64,000 bases of DNA from Ralstonia sp. NFACC01. GTDB taxonomy: Bacteria > Pseudomonadota > Gammaproteobacteria > Burkholderiales > Burkholderiaceae. The DNA is taken from NCBI RefSeq assembly GCF_900115545.1, contig NZ_FOWV01000008.1, forward strand, positions 124,001 through 188,000, read 5' to 3'. Each line of letters starts with the position of its first letter. The first letter of the stretch is position 1. The position numbers and the translations under genes were made by a program. Below are positions 42,047 to 49,971 of this stretch, one piece after another. Below the pieces are notes generated by a model. That model made no database searches. It saw nothing but the letters and a program-made list of their open reading frames with translations, and was not told the origin of the DNA.

Positions 42047-42379
42047 ATGTCCCAAGACCTCAAGGCCCGCCTGGGCGGCGTGCTGGTGCTCATCATTGGC
42101 GCGGTGATCGGCTGGTTCTTCATCCTCGGCCCACTGCACCAGGCGCAGGCGGGCGCGCCCACCGTGCGTTACTCACTCAAGGCGATGGTGCTGGTGCCGG
42201 CTTGCCTGGTTTTCGGGCTGGCGTTTCTGGTCGGCGGCGACAAGCTCGCCTACCGTGATGCCGAACGCAAGCGCCTGACGCCGCTGGGCTGGGTGCTCGT
42301 GGCCATCTTTGCGGCGGCCGCGGCGCTCTGCTACTGGTGGTTCAAGCAGCAGTTCGCGGCGCTTGGCTATGCCAGCTGA
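42047..42379 (+). CDS. Small three-span membrane protein, unknown
   Basis: 110 residues. Hydrophobic segments at about 10-28 (GVLVLIIGAVIGWFFIL), 46-63 (AMVLVPACLVFGLAFLVG) and 82-98 (WVLVAIFAAAAALCYWW). A polar loop KLAYRDAERKRLTPLG lies between the second and third. No family recognised. It ends 12 bases before an alpha/beta hydrolase gene. Confidence 0.75.
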   Translation: MSQDLKARLGGVLVLIIGAVIGWFFILGPLHQAQAGAPTVRYSLKAMVLVPACLVFGLAFLVGGDKLAYRDAERKRLTPLGWVLVAIFAAAAALCYWWFKQQFAALGYAS

Positions 42380-42391
42380 AACCTGATCGAC

Positions 42392-43201
42392 ATGGACGCC
42401 TTCGACGACGATCTGACACGGTTTGCCGCCCAGGGCGCTGAACCGCTGCCGGCCGCCGTTGAGCACGGCCATGTCGAGCACGACGGTGCCCGCATCTGGT
42501 ATGCGACCTTCGGCGTCGGCAGGCCTGTGATCCTGCTGCATGGCGGGCTCGGCCATAGCGGCAATTGGGGGTATCAGGTTCCGGCACTGACGAGTGCGGG
42601 CTACGGGCCCATCGTCATCGACAGCCGTGGGCACGGCCGCAGCACACGCGACGCACAGCCTTACGCCTACACGCGCATGGCATCCGACGTGCGGGCCGTC
42701 ATGGATGCGCTGCACATCGACCGCGCGGCGTTCATCGGCTGGAGCGACGGCGCTTGCGTTGCGCTCACCCTGGCCATGCAGACGCCGGAACGCGCTGCGG
42801 GCGTGTTCTTCTTCGGTTGCAACATGGACCCAAGCGGCGCCAAGCCCTTTTCGCCCACGCCTGTTATTGACCGCTGCTTCGATCGCCACCGAAAGGATTA
42901 CACCGCGCTCTCATCCACACCTGGCGACTTCGATGCATTTGTCGCGGCCGTCACCGAAATGATGCAGACGCAGCCCAACGCAACGGCCGCGGAGCTTGCC
43001 GCGACGCGCGTGCCGGTGACGATCGTGCAGAGCGAACACGACGAGTTCATCCGGCCCGAGCACGCGCACTATCTGGTGCAGACCATTCCTGATGCGCAGT
43101 TTGTGTTGCTGCCGGGCGTGAGCCATTTCGCGCCATTGCAGCGACCGGCGTTGTTAAACGACGCCGTGCTCGCATTTCTGCACGCGCTTCCTCAGCCGTA
43201 G
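42392..43201 (+). CDS. Alpha/beta hydrolase
   Basis: 269 residues. Oxyanion segment LLHGGLGHSGNWG, nucleophile elbow FIGWSDGACVALTLA (Ser), acid in QSEHDEF, catalytic His in LPGVSHFAPLQRP. It is probably an esterase or C-C hydrolase; the substrate is unknown. Probably in one unit with the small membrane protein. Confidence 0.9.
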   Translation: MDAFDDDLTRFAAQGAEPLPAAVEHGHVEHDGARIWYATFGVGRPVILLHGGLGHSGNWGYQVPALTSAGYGPIVIDSRGHGRSTRDAQPYAYTRMASDVRAVMDALHIDRAAFIGWSDGACVALTLAMQTPERAAGVFFFGCNMDPSGAKPFSPTPVIDRCFDRHRKDYTALSSTPGDFDAFVAAVTEMMQTQPNATAAELAATRVPVTIVQSEHDEFIRPEHAHYLVQTIPDAQFVLLPGVSHFAPLQRPALLNDAVLAFLHALPQP

Positions 43202-43243
43202 GTTGCGTCGAGGTGGGGCGCGTTTGCGCAACACTGGCGCTGC

Positions 43244-43280
43244 GTTATCCACAGAAACGGTGGGTAAGCCTGTGGATAAC
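43244..43280. repeat. Perfect palindrome of two DnaA boxes
   Basis: GTTATCCACAG (43244-43254) and CTGTGGATAAC (43270-43280) are exact inverted copies 15 bases apart. Each contains the consensus DnaA 9-mer TTATCCACA. The site lies in the 139-base gap between convergent stops. It could fold as a terminator stem, but there is no T-run; DnaA binding is the notable alternative. Confidence 0.75.
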
Positions 43281-43340
43281 GATGCGCGATCGCGATACCA
43301 CGCGGTTTGCAGTACCTTGCTGACTGCGTAGGCAGGCAGT

Positions 43341-43844
43341 TCAGCTGCCTGAAGCCGGCGTGCTGTAGGTTGCCTTGATCGCTTTGTGTCGGGCTTCCAT
43401 TTCCTGACGCAGCGCGCGGCGCTGCTGCGCGGCTTCGAAGCGTTCCTTTTCTTCGGTGTTGGCGGGCGCCAGCGGCGGCACGTCGGCCGGTTTGCCGTCG
43501 TCGTCCACGGCCACCATCGTGAAATAGCAGCTGTTGGTATGGCGCACGACCTGGTTGCGGATGTTCTCCGTAACGACCTTGATACCAATTTCCATCGATG
43601 TGCGGCCGGTGTAGTTGACCGATGCGAGGAACGTCACCAGTTCACCCACGTGAATCGGCTGGCGAAACACCACTTGGTCCACCGACAGCGTCACGACATA
43701 GCGGCCGGCGTAGCGGCTCGCGCACGCATACGCAACCTGATCGAGAAACTTCAGGATGTGGCCGCCGTGCACGTTGCCGGAAAAATTTGCCATGTCAGGC
43801 GTCATCAGCACGGTCATGCTGAGCTGGTGGGATTGCGTATTCAT
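43341..43844 (-). CDS. Hotdog-fold acyl-CoA thioesterase (YciA/BACH-like)
   Basis: 167 residues. MTPDMANFSGNVHGGHILKFLDQVAY carries the Asn-His-Gly-Gly-x5-Asp catalytic pattern. It is followed by VTLSVDQVVFRQPIHVGELV and TSMEIGIKVVTEN. A basic C-terminal tail of about 35 residues is extra. It hydrolyses acyl-CoA in the cytosol. Confidence 0.9.
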   Translation of the reverse strand: MNTQSHQLSMTVLMTPDMANFSGNVHGGHILKFLDQVAYACASRYAGRYVVTLSVDQVVFRQPIHVGELVTFLASVNYTGRTSMEIGIKVVTENIRNQVVRHTNSCYFTMVAVDDDGKPADVPPLAPANTEEKERFEAAQQRRALRQEMEARHKAIKATYSTPASGS

Positions 43845-44016
43845 GGGGGCGTTGAAGCTGGAATGATGGGAAAGCAGGGCGCGCAGAAATGGGTACGCAG
43901 CAGGCCGTCATTGTGCCGCGCTCAACTCATCTTGTGCTGCATTGCTCGAAATTTGATGACATCGCGCTACACTAGCAGTTTCTGCCGCAAACGATTTTCA
44001 GCCCGTCCTGTTTTCC

Positions 44017-44412
44017 ATGCACCGCTTGCTGACCCGCCTCCTGCTTTGGCTGGTTGTCCTGGCACTGCCCCTGCAAGGGTTTGCCGCGACGACCATGATG
44101 GCGCGCGGCGGTGCAATGGACGATGCAATGGTTGCCATGGCAATGCCGGATGATGGCGCCGTCATGTCCGACGCTTGCCATGAGCATGAAGACGCCGTGG
44201 CTGCCGACAGCGAGCCGAAAGCGCCGGCGCAGTCGCACTGCAAGACCTGCCCGATCTGCGCGGCCTGTTCGCTCGGGTCGGTCGTTCCCCTGGCCGCCAG
44301 CCTTGGCGTGCCGCTGATCAAGCTGCCGGCCGACGCGCCGCGTGGCCTCGCCGTTTCCTTCCGCAGCTTCATTCCCGAAGCGCTGCAACGTCCACCTTCG
44401 ATTCGCGTTTGA
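44017..44412 (+). CDS. Small secreted metal-binding protein at the head of the copper operon (DUF2946/CopL-like)
   Basis: 131 residues. N-terminal signal (LLLWLVVLALPLQGFA). The mature part is rich in Met, His and Cys: MMARGGAMDDAMVAMAMP, ACHEHEDA and HCKTCPICAAC. A hydrophobic C-terminal segment follows. This resembles the small DUF2946/CopL-type proteins found upstream of copper-resistance genes. Probable role: periplasmic copper binding or sensing (inference). No strong ribosome site. Confidence 0.75.
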   Translation: MHRLLTRLLLWLVVLALPLQGFAATTMMARGGAMDDAMVAMAMPDDGAVMSDACHEHEDAVAADSEPKAPAQSHCKTCPICAACSLGSVVPLAASLGVPLIKLPADAPRGLAVSFRSFIPEALQRPPSIRV

Positions 44413-44508
44413 CGCCACCAGTCCGTCCATAGAGCGGGCTGGCCTCTGGTTCTACGGCTCCGTGTGCGACACACGGCCGTATGTCATCACGCTTGATCGA
44501 GGTTTCTC

Positions 44509-44850
44509 ATGCTTTCCACACGATGGTTCGTGGCCGCCGCGCTACTGGCGTTGGCGCCGCCATGGGTTTTGGCGCAGGGCGGGGCGTCTGCGCCGACAGC
44601 TTCCCCAGCTGATCCACTGAATGCGGACGCGGCTGTGCCGGCTGTAGCCGCGCCGCGCACATTCGACAGCTACCGCGCGTATCGCGATACCGGCCCCGCG
44701 CCCTGGCGCGAGACCAACGCGGCCGTGAGCCCCAAGTCAGACGCTTCTGCGGATGGCGGCCATGCGGGGCACGTCATGCCCGAGAGCGCCCCAGCCGCCA
44801 CCTCCAACAAGCCTGCCGGCGGGTCCATGCCCGGCATGCATCACCACTAG
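44509..44850 (+). CDS. Small periplasmic His/Met-rich protein of the copper operon
   Basis: 113 residues with signal peptide FVAAALLALAPPWVLA. The mature part is disordered (Ala/Pro/Ser-rich) with metal-ligand clusters GGHAGHVMPE and MPGMHHH at the C-terminus. Unrecognised, but position and composition fit a periplasmic copper-binding peptide. Eight bases before the TolC-type gene. Confidence 0.75.
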   Translation: MLSTRWFVAAALLALAPPWVLAQGGASAPTASPADPLNADAAVPAVAAPRTFDSYRAYRDTGPAPWRETNAAVSPKSDASADGGHAGHVMPESAPAATSNKPAGGSMPGMHHH

Positions 44851-44858
44851 GAGGCGCC

Positions 44859-46268
44859 GTGCTCAGATCATCCACACGCCGTCTCGCCCTGTGCGCGCTG
44901 GCCGCCACGCTGCTGCTGGGCGGCTGCGCCACCATCACGCAAGACAGCGGCTTCAAGACCGTTGCCGACGTGGCGCGCGATCGGCTCGGCAAAGACGCCA
45001 CGTGGCAGCGTTCACCAGAAGCCCGCGACAGCGCCGCGCAACGCACGCACGAGCTGCTCGCCCAGCCGCTGACGATGGACAGCGCCGTGCAGATCGCGTT
45101 GCTGAACAACCGTGGCCTGCAGGCTTCATATGCGGAGTTGGGTTTATCCGAAGCCGCGCTCGTGCAGGCCAGCCGCTTGCCGAATCCCGGCTTCAGTTTC
45201 AAACGCACACGCAGCGGTGATGACCTGTCGATCGAGCGCACGTTCTCGCTGTCGTTCCTGAACCTGCTGACGCTGCCGATGGCCACGCGCATTGAGAGCC
45301 GATATTTCGAGCAGACCAAGCTGCTGGTCGCCAACCAGATGCTGCAGGTGGCCGCCGATACACGCCGCGCATACGTCAATGCCGTGGCGGCGGAGCAATC
45401 CGCACGCTATGCGGAGCAGGTTCAGCAAGCCGCAGAAGCCGGTGCCGAGTTCGCCAAGCGTCTGGCTTCCGCAGGCAACTTCAGCAAGCTGGATCGTGCA
45501 CGCGAACAGGCCTTCTATGCGGAAGCGACCGCCACCCTTGCGCGCACGCGTCAGCAGGCGCAGGCGGAACGGGAGGCGTTGATTCGCCAGCTTGGGGTGT
45601 GGGGCGCAGATACCGGCTTCCAGTTGCCGGATCGGCTGCCCGACCTGCCGAAGGATCGCCCCGAGCTGCAGCAGATCGAGGCCTACGCGTTGCGCAATCG
45701 GCTCGACATCCAGGCGGGCAAGTTGCAGGTCGAGGGGTTGGCGTCGTCGCTGGGGCTCACAAAGGCAACGCGCTTCATCAACGTGCTCGACCTCGGTTAC
45801 GTGCGCAATAGCAAATCCAACGAGCCACGCGAAACGGGCTACGAGATCGGCATCGAGATCCCGCTCTTCGACTGGGGCGGCGCCCGTGTGGCGCGCGCGC
45901 AGTCGATCTACATGCAGGCGGCCGATCAGCTTGCCGACACGGCGGTGCGGGCGCGCTCCGAAGTGCGCGAATCGTATGTACGCTATCAGACGGCATATGA
46001 CCTTACCCGCCACTATCGCGACGAGGTGGTGCCCGTGCGCAAGAGCATCTCCGACGAGATGCTGCTGCGCTACAACGGCATGCTCGTGAGCGTGTTCGAG
46101 CTGCTGGCCGATGCGCGCGAGCAGGTGAATGCGGTGAACGGCTACATCGACGCGCTGCGCGGGTACTGGATTGCCCAGACCGATTTGCAGATGGCGCTGG
46201 GCGGCAAGTTGCCGCCGGCCGAGGCGAACGCGGCCGCTCCTGCGCCCAACTCTCCTGAAGGACACTGA
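44859..46268 (+). CDS. TolC-family outer membrane lipoprotein of the copper operon
   Basis: 469 residues. Lipoprotein signal ending LLLGGCATI (Cys about 20). Two OEP repeats of long coiled helices (PLTMDSAVQIALLNNRGLQA in the first; RYNGMLVSVFELLADAREQ in the second). It should form the outer-membrane channel. No membrane-fusion or RND/MFS pump gene is in the operon, which is unusual for a TolC-type channel. GTG start with AGGAGG four bases before. Confidence 0.88.
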   Translation: MLRSSTRRLALCALAATLLLGGCATITQDSGFKTVADVARDRLGKDATWQRSPEARDSAAQRTHELLAQPLTMDSAVQIALLNNRGLQASYAELGLSEAALVQASRLPNPGFSFKRTRSGDDLSIERTFSLSFLNLLTLPMATRIESRYFEQTKLLVANQMLQVAADTRRAYVNAVAAEQSARYAEQVQQAAEAGAEFAKRLASAGNFSKLDRAREQAFYAEATATLARTRQQAQAEREALIRQLGVWGADTGFQLPDRLPDLPKDRPELQQIEAYALRNRLDIQAGKLQVEGLASSLGLTKATRFINVLDLGYVRNSKSNEPRETGYEIGIEIPLFDWGGARVARAQSIYMQAADQLADTAVRARSEVRESYVRYQTAYDLTRHYRDEVVPVRKSISDEMLLRYNGMLVSVFELLADAREQVNAVNGYIDALRGYWIAQTDLQMALGGKLPPAEANAAAPAPNSPEGH

Positions 46269-46270
46269 AC

Positions 46271-47569
46271 ATGGTTTCCCGACGTCAATTTCTCGGCGGC
46301 ACGGGCGCGGCCATGCTGGGCGCGGCGATGGTCTCGCGCGCCGGCGCTGCCTCGCTGCCTGAAGCACCGCTCCAATCAAAGCCCGCCACACAGCCCCCGC
46401 TCGCGCCGCCCAACGGCCGGCCGTACAACCCCGTCGTCACGCTCAACGGCTGGACGCTGCCGTGGCGCATGCGCGGCGGCTGGAAGGAGTTCCACCTCGT
46501 CGCCGAGCCGGTCGAGCGCGAGTTTGCGCCCGGTATGACGGGCCACCTATGGGGCTACAACGGCCAGAGCCCCGGCCCGACGATCGAATGCGTGGAAGGT
46601 GATCGCGTGCGCATCTTCGTCACCAACAAGCTTCCCGAGCACACCACGGTGCACTGGCACGGCATGATCCTGCCCGCCGGCATGGACGGCGTGGGCGGCC
46701 TGTCGCAGCCGCACATTCCACCGGGCAAGACCTTCGTCTACGAGTTCGAGATGAAGAAGTCCGGCACCTTCATGTATCACCCGCATTCCGACGAGATGGT
46801 GCAGATGGCGATGGGCATGATGGGCTTTATCGTCGTGCATCCGAAAGACCCGGCGCAGCACCGTGTCGACCGCGACTTTGTCTTCCTGCTCGCCGCGTAC
46901 GACATCGACCCGGGGTCATACACGCCGCGCGTGGCCCAGATGACCGACTTCAACATGTGGACGTGGAACAGCCGCGTCTTCCCCGGCATCGACCCCTTGC
47001 CCGTACGCCTTGGCGATCGCGTGCGCATCCGCATGGGCAACCTCACGATGACAAACCACCCGATGCACCTGCATGGCCACACCTTCGAAGTGGCTGGCAC
47101 CGACGGCGGCTGGGTCCAGCCCAGCGCGCGCTGGCCGGAGGTGACGACCGACATTGCCGTGGGCCAGATGCGCGCGATCGAGTTCATTGCCGACAACCCC
47201 GGCGACTGGGCCTTCCACTGCCACAAGTCGCACCACACCATGAACGCCATGGGGCACAACGTGCCGACCATGATCGGCGTGCAGCAGAAAGACCTCGCCA
47301 AGAAGATGAACGCGCTGGTGCCCGACTACATGGGCATGGGCCAGGCCGGCATGGCCGACATGGGCGAGATGGAAATGCCGCTGCCCGACAACACGCTGCC
47401 GATGATGACGGGGCAGGGCCCGTTCGGCGCCATTGAAATGGGCGGCATGTTCACGGTGATGAAGGTGCGCCGCGATCTGCCGCGCAACAGCTACGCAGAC
47501 CCCGGTTGGTACAAGCACCCCAAGGGCACCGTCGCCTACGAATACACCGGCATCGGCATCGACGACTGA
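46271..47569 (+). CDS. Multicopper oxidase, compact form, Tat-exported
   Basis: 432 residues. Tat leader SRRQFLGGTGAAMLGAAM. Copper motifs: HWHG (128-131), HPH (170-172), HPMHLHGH (263-270) and HCH at 316-318 followed by a further His and Met (HCHKSHHTMNAM), giving the T1 and trinuclear sites. A Met-rich tail (MGMGQAGMADMGEMEM) follows. It is shorter than CopA/CueO (about 500-600), consistent with two cupredoxin domains. Expected role: oxidation of Cu(I) in the periplasm. Its start overlaps the end of the TolC unit by two bases of spacing. Confidence 0.92.
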   Translation: MVSRRQFLGGTGAAMLGAAMVSRAGAASLPEAPLQSKPATQPPLAPPNGRPYNPVVTLNGWTLPWRMRGGWKEFHLVAEPVEREFAPGMTGHLWGYNGQSPGPTIECVEGDRVRIFVTNKLPEHTTVHWHGMILPAGMDGVGGLSQPHIPPGKTFVYEFEMKKSGTFMYHPHSDEMVQMAMGMMGFIVVHPKDPAQHRVDRDFVFLLAAYDIDPGSYTPRVAQMTDFNMWTWNSRVFPGIDPLPVRLGDRVRIRMGNLTMTNHPMHLHGHTFEVAGTDGGWVQPSARWPEVTTDIAVGQMRAIEFIADNPGDWAFHCHKSHHTMNAMGHNVPTMIGVQQKDLAKKMNALVPDYMGMGQAGMADMGEMEMPLPDNTLPMMTGQGPFGAIEMGGMFTVMKVRRDLPRNSYADPGWYKHPKGTVAYEYTGIGIDD

Positions 47570-47606
47570 GCAAATGCCTGAATCCACATCCAATACGAGA
47601 CCCAAC

Positions 47607-48095
47607 ATGCAACGCAATCTGATCCGTTCCACTTTCCTGGCCGCGCTGATGTCGATGGCCGCTATCGCTCACGCATCCGGCAGTCACGCCGGCGGGCATG
47701 ATCATGACGATGCAGCCATCGGCGAACCCGGCGACGCCGCCCACATCTCACGCACCGTGCGTGTCGACATGGCCGACACCATGCGCTTCACGCCTGCCCA
47801 GATCACGGTGCAGCGCGGCGAGACGATCCGCTTCGAAGTCGTCAACACCGGCCACGTGCGGCACGAGATGACGCTGGGCACGCCGGCCGACCTCGCAGCC
47901 CATGCCGAGCAGATGCGCAAGCACCCCGAGATGGAGCACGCCGACGGCAACGCCGTCACCGTTGACCCAGGACAGCGCGGCGAGATCGTCTGGCACTTCA
48001 CGCGCACCGGCTCCGTCGATTTTGCGTGTCTGCAGCCCGGACATTTCGAAGCCGGCATGCGCGGCGCCGTGCAGGTGCGCGGCAACAAATCCTGA
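47607..48095 (+). CDS. Cupredoxin (plastocyanin/azurin-like) of the copper operon
   Basis: 162 residues from MQRNLIRSTFL; an in-frame ATG at 47574 is possible but would precede the signal peptide with a polar stretch. The leader ends AIAHASG. A His-rich linker (GSHAGGHDHDD) precedes the cupredoxin fold. Type 1 ligands: His in GHVRHEMTLG, then Cys, His and Met in FACLQPGHFEAGM. Likely carries electrons or copper for the multicopper oxidase. Confidence 0.9.
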   Translation: MQRNLIRSTFLAALMSMAAIAHASGSHAGGHDHDDAAIGEPGDAAHISRTVRVDMADTMRFTPAQITVQRGETIRFEVVNTGHVRHEMTLGTPADLAAHAEQMRKHPEMEHADGNAVTVDPGQRGEIVWHFTRTGSVDFACLQPGHFEAGMRGAVQVRGNKS

Positions 48096-48132
48096 TTTCT
48101 TCCCGACCCCGTCTTTGAACAAGGAGCCCAAG

Positions 48133-48453
48133 ATGTTTCGTCACGCCCTGATGCTGACCGTGCTGCTGGCCGGTGCACCGTTTGTTCACGCGGCTGAAGA
48201 TGCCGCTTCCGCCCCTGCGGCTGCCGCTGCTGCCCCGATGTCAGAAGGTGAGATCAAGAAGATCGACACCGCTGCGGGCAAGCTGACCATCAAGCACGGC
48301 CCGCTTGAGAACCTCGGTATGGAACCCATGACGATGGTGTTCCGAGTCCAGGATCCGGCAATGCTCGCCAAAGTGCAGGTTGGCAGCAAAGTGCGCTTTG
48401 TCGCCGAGAAGGTGAATGGTGCGTTGACCGTGACCGCATTGGACGTGCAATAA
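48133..48453 (+). CDS. CusF-like periplasmic copper-binding protein
   Basis: 106 residues. Signal LMLTVLLAGAPFVHA, Ala/Pro linker, then the small OB-fold: SEGEIKKIDTAAGKLTIKHG, NLGMEPMTMVFRV. The copper ligands His and the two Mets of MTM are kept. The Trp that caps Cu(I) in E. coli CusF is replaced by Met (LGMEPMTM). Last gene of the copper operon; AAGGAG precedes it. Confidence 0.9.
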   Translation: MFRHALMLTVLLAGAPFVHAAEDAASAPAAAAAAPMSEGEIKKIDTAAGKLTIKHGPLENLGMEPMTMVFRVQDPAMLAKVQVGSKVRFVAEKVNGALTVTALDVQ

Positions 48454-48459
48454 CACGAA

Positions 48460-48484
48460 GGCGGGCGCCTGTCGGCTGCCCGCC
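48460..48484 (+). terminator. Possible terminator hairpin of the copper operon
   Basis: GGCGGGC (48460-48466) and GCCCGCC (48478-48484) form a 7-bp stem with an 11-base loop seven bases after the CusF stop. No T-run follows, so this is weak. Confidence 0.4.
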
Positions 48485-48838
48485 CCGTCAATGCCGTGGC
48501 CGAGGCTGACATGGCGCGTTCAGCCTCGGACGGCAGCAAAGTGTTACGCCGGGACAACAGCCGAGCGACGGGAAGCGGGGCGACTGCCGAAGCGGGCGGC
48601 TCGGCCCCAAGAAACACAATGAGCCGCAGGGTACTTACGGTAAAGTGAGGGCCGCCGCGAATGCGAGTGGCAAACGGGGTCGATGTGCCGTCTGGTGGCA
48701 GATGCACGATCGGCCGCACCGTGCGTCAGCGGCGGGCAGAAAGTGGTTCATGCGCTACTTTATCTGCGTATTGGGGGCTGGAACATTTCGCTCGAAAGCG
48801 ACGCCCTGGGGTTCAATTTCCGCGGCAACTTTTGGTTC
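48485..48838. other. Intergenic region between the copper operon and the GT90 gene
   Basis: About 350 bases. The right part (from 48683) is open in frame with the GT90 gene and may code for an N-terminal extension, but it is not family-like. Base composition shifts from GC-rich to AT-richer near 48780. No RNA gene or repeat seen. Confidence 0.4.
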
Positions 48839-49846
48839 ATGCGTCATCTCAAATACCGCTTGAGCAGATTCTCTGCAAGAAAATTCTGGTATTACTTTTC
48901 GAATGCTTCAAGCCATTTCCTGGCGCGCGCTACAAAAAATGGAAGAGCCGAGACTCTCCTGAAAAGAAAAGGCGCTCACAGTGGCATGCAAGATATCATC
49001 GATCGATTGAGTTATTACAACTCGATTTCGGAGTCATTCGACCCAAGCCGCAATGCCGTCGAGTATTCAAGGTTCTTGTTGAAATCTTCAACCAGCACCA
49101 TTGTGAACAAGGGCCGTGAAATAGGCAGCACCTATTTCTATGATCTTGTCGATCTGATGGACTATTTTGGCCCGGGCTACTGCTTCGACTACGACTGCGG
49201 CGACGTGACGGCCGAGCCGATTCACCCGGCATTTGTGAAAAGCCGCCCCATCAAGAGCAGCTCCCATAATGGGATTCTCTTGAAGCTGGACGCCATCCGG
49301 CATTTTTCACTGGCGCGCGACACGATCGATTTTCACGACAAGAAGCCCATGGCGGTTTTTCGCGGTCCTTGCCACCAAGAACATCGCAAAGCGTTTGTCG
49401 AGCGTTGTCACGACTTGGCAAACGTTGATATTGGCGATACTCGAAAATCAGAGCTTGGGAAGGCGACTTACAAGTCTCCCATGACGATTGCCGAGCAATT
49501 GCAATACAAGTTCATTGTGAGCGTTGAGGGGAACGACGTTGCGACGAACCTCAAATGGATCATGTCCTCCAATTCGCTTTGCTTTATGAGGCGCCCCCGG
49601 TATGAGACGTGGTTCATGGAGGGGAGGCTGATTCCGGATGTGCATTATGTTTTGCTGAAGGACGATTATTCTGATCTTCAGGAGAAAATGGAGCATTACC
49701 GGAAGCACCCGGGCGATGCACTGGCGATCGTCCGCAACGCCAATCGCTGGGTGGCGCAATTCATGAATCGCGATCAGGAGCGCTTACTCGGGTTGATGGT
49801 GATTGCAAAATATTTCCGGCTGTCGGGCCAACAAGCCTTTTGGTAA
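48839..49846 (+). CDS. Glycosyltransferase family 90 (CAP10/LpsA-like)
   Basis: 335 residues. GT90 features: RPIKSSSHNGILLKLDAIRHF, AVFRGPCHQEHRKAF, the C-terminal nucleotide-sugar region QLQYKFIVSVEGNDVATNLK, WIMSSNSLCFMRRPRYETWF and PDVHYVLLKDDYSDL. Related bacterial proteins add xylose or other sugars to LPS or capsule. The gene is visibly AT-richer than its neighbours, with many AAA, AAT and TTT codons, and stands alone, suggesting horizontal acquisition. The start is uncertain, with no ribosome site; an in-frame ATG exists at 48683. Confidence 0.85.
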   Translation: MRHLKYRLSRFSARKFWYYFSNASSHFLARATKNGRAETLLKRKGAHSGMQDIIDRLSYYNSISESFDPSRNAVEYSRFLLKSSTSTIVNKGREIGSTYFYDLVDLMDYFGPGYCFDYDCGDVTAEPIHPAFVKSRPIKSSSHNGILLKLDAIRHFSLARDTIDFHDKKPMAVFRGPCHQEHRKAFVERCHDLANVDIGDTRKSELGKATYKSPMTIAEQLQYKFIVSVEGNDVATNLKWIMSSNSLCFMRRPRYETWFMEGRLIPDVHYVLLKDDYSDLQEKMEHYRKHPGDALAIVRNANRWVAQFMNRDQERLLGLMVIAKYFRLSGQQAFW

Positions 49847-49971
49847 AGCCCGATCGGGACAACGCGCATTGCGTTTGATCCTGAGCAGGCCAGTCGTGGG
49901 GCGGGCCTGCAACGCATACGGCGGCGCGTTACACTCGTTGTCTTTCGCCGTCTCTGTACGCTTTTTCCACC

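Noticed and set aside
48186-48719. 177-codon minus-strand frame over the CusF-like gene
   Set aside because: Antisense to CusF; extends into the intergenic region only by chance.
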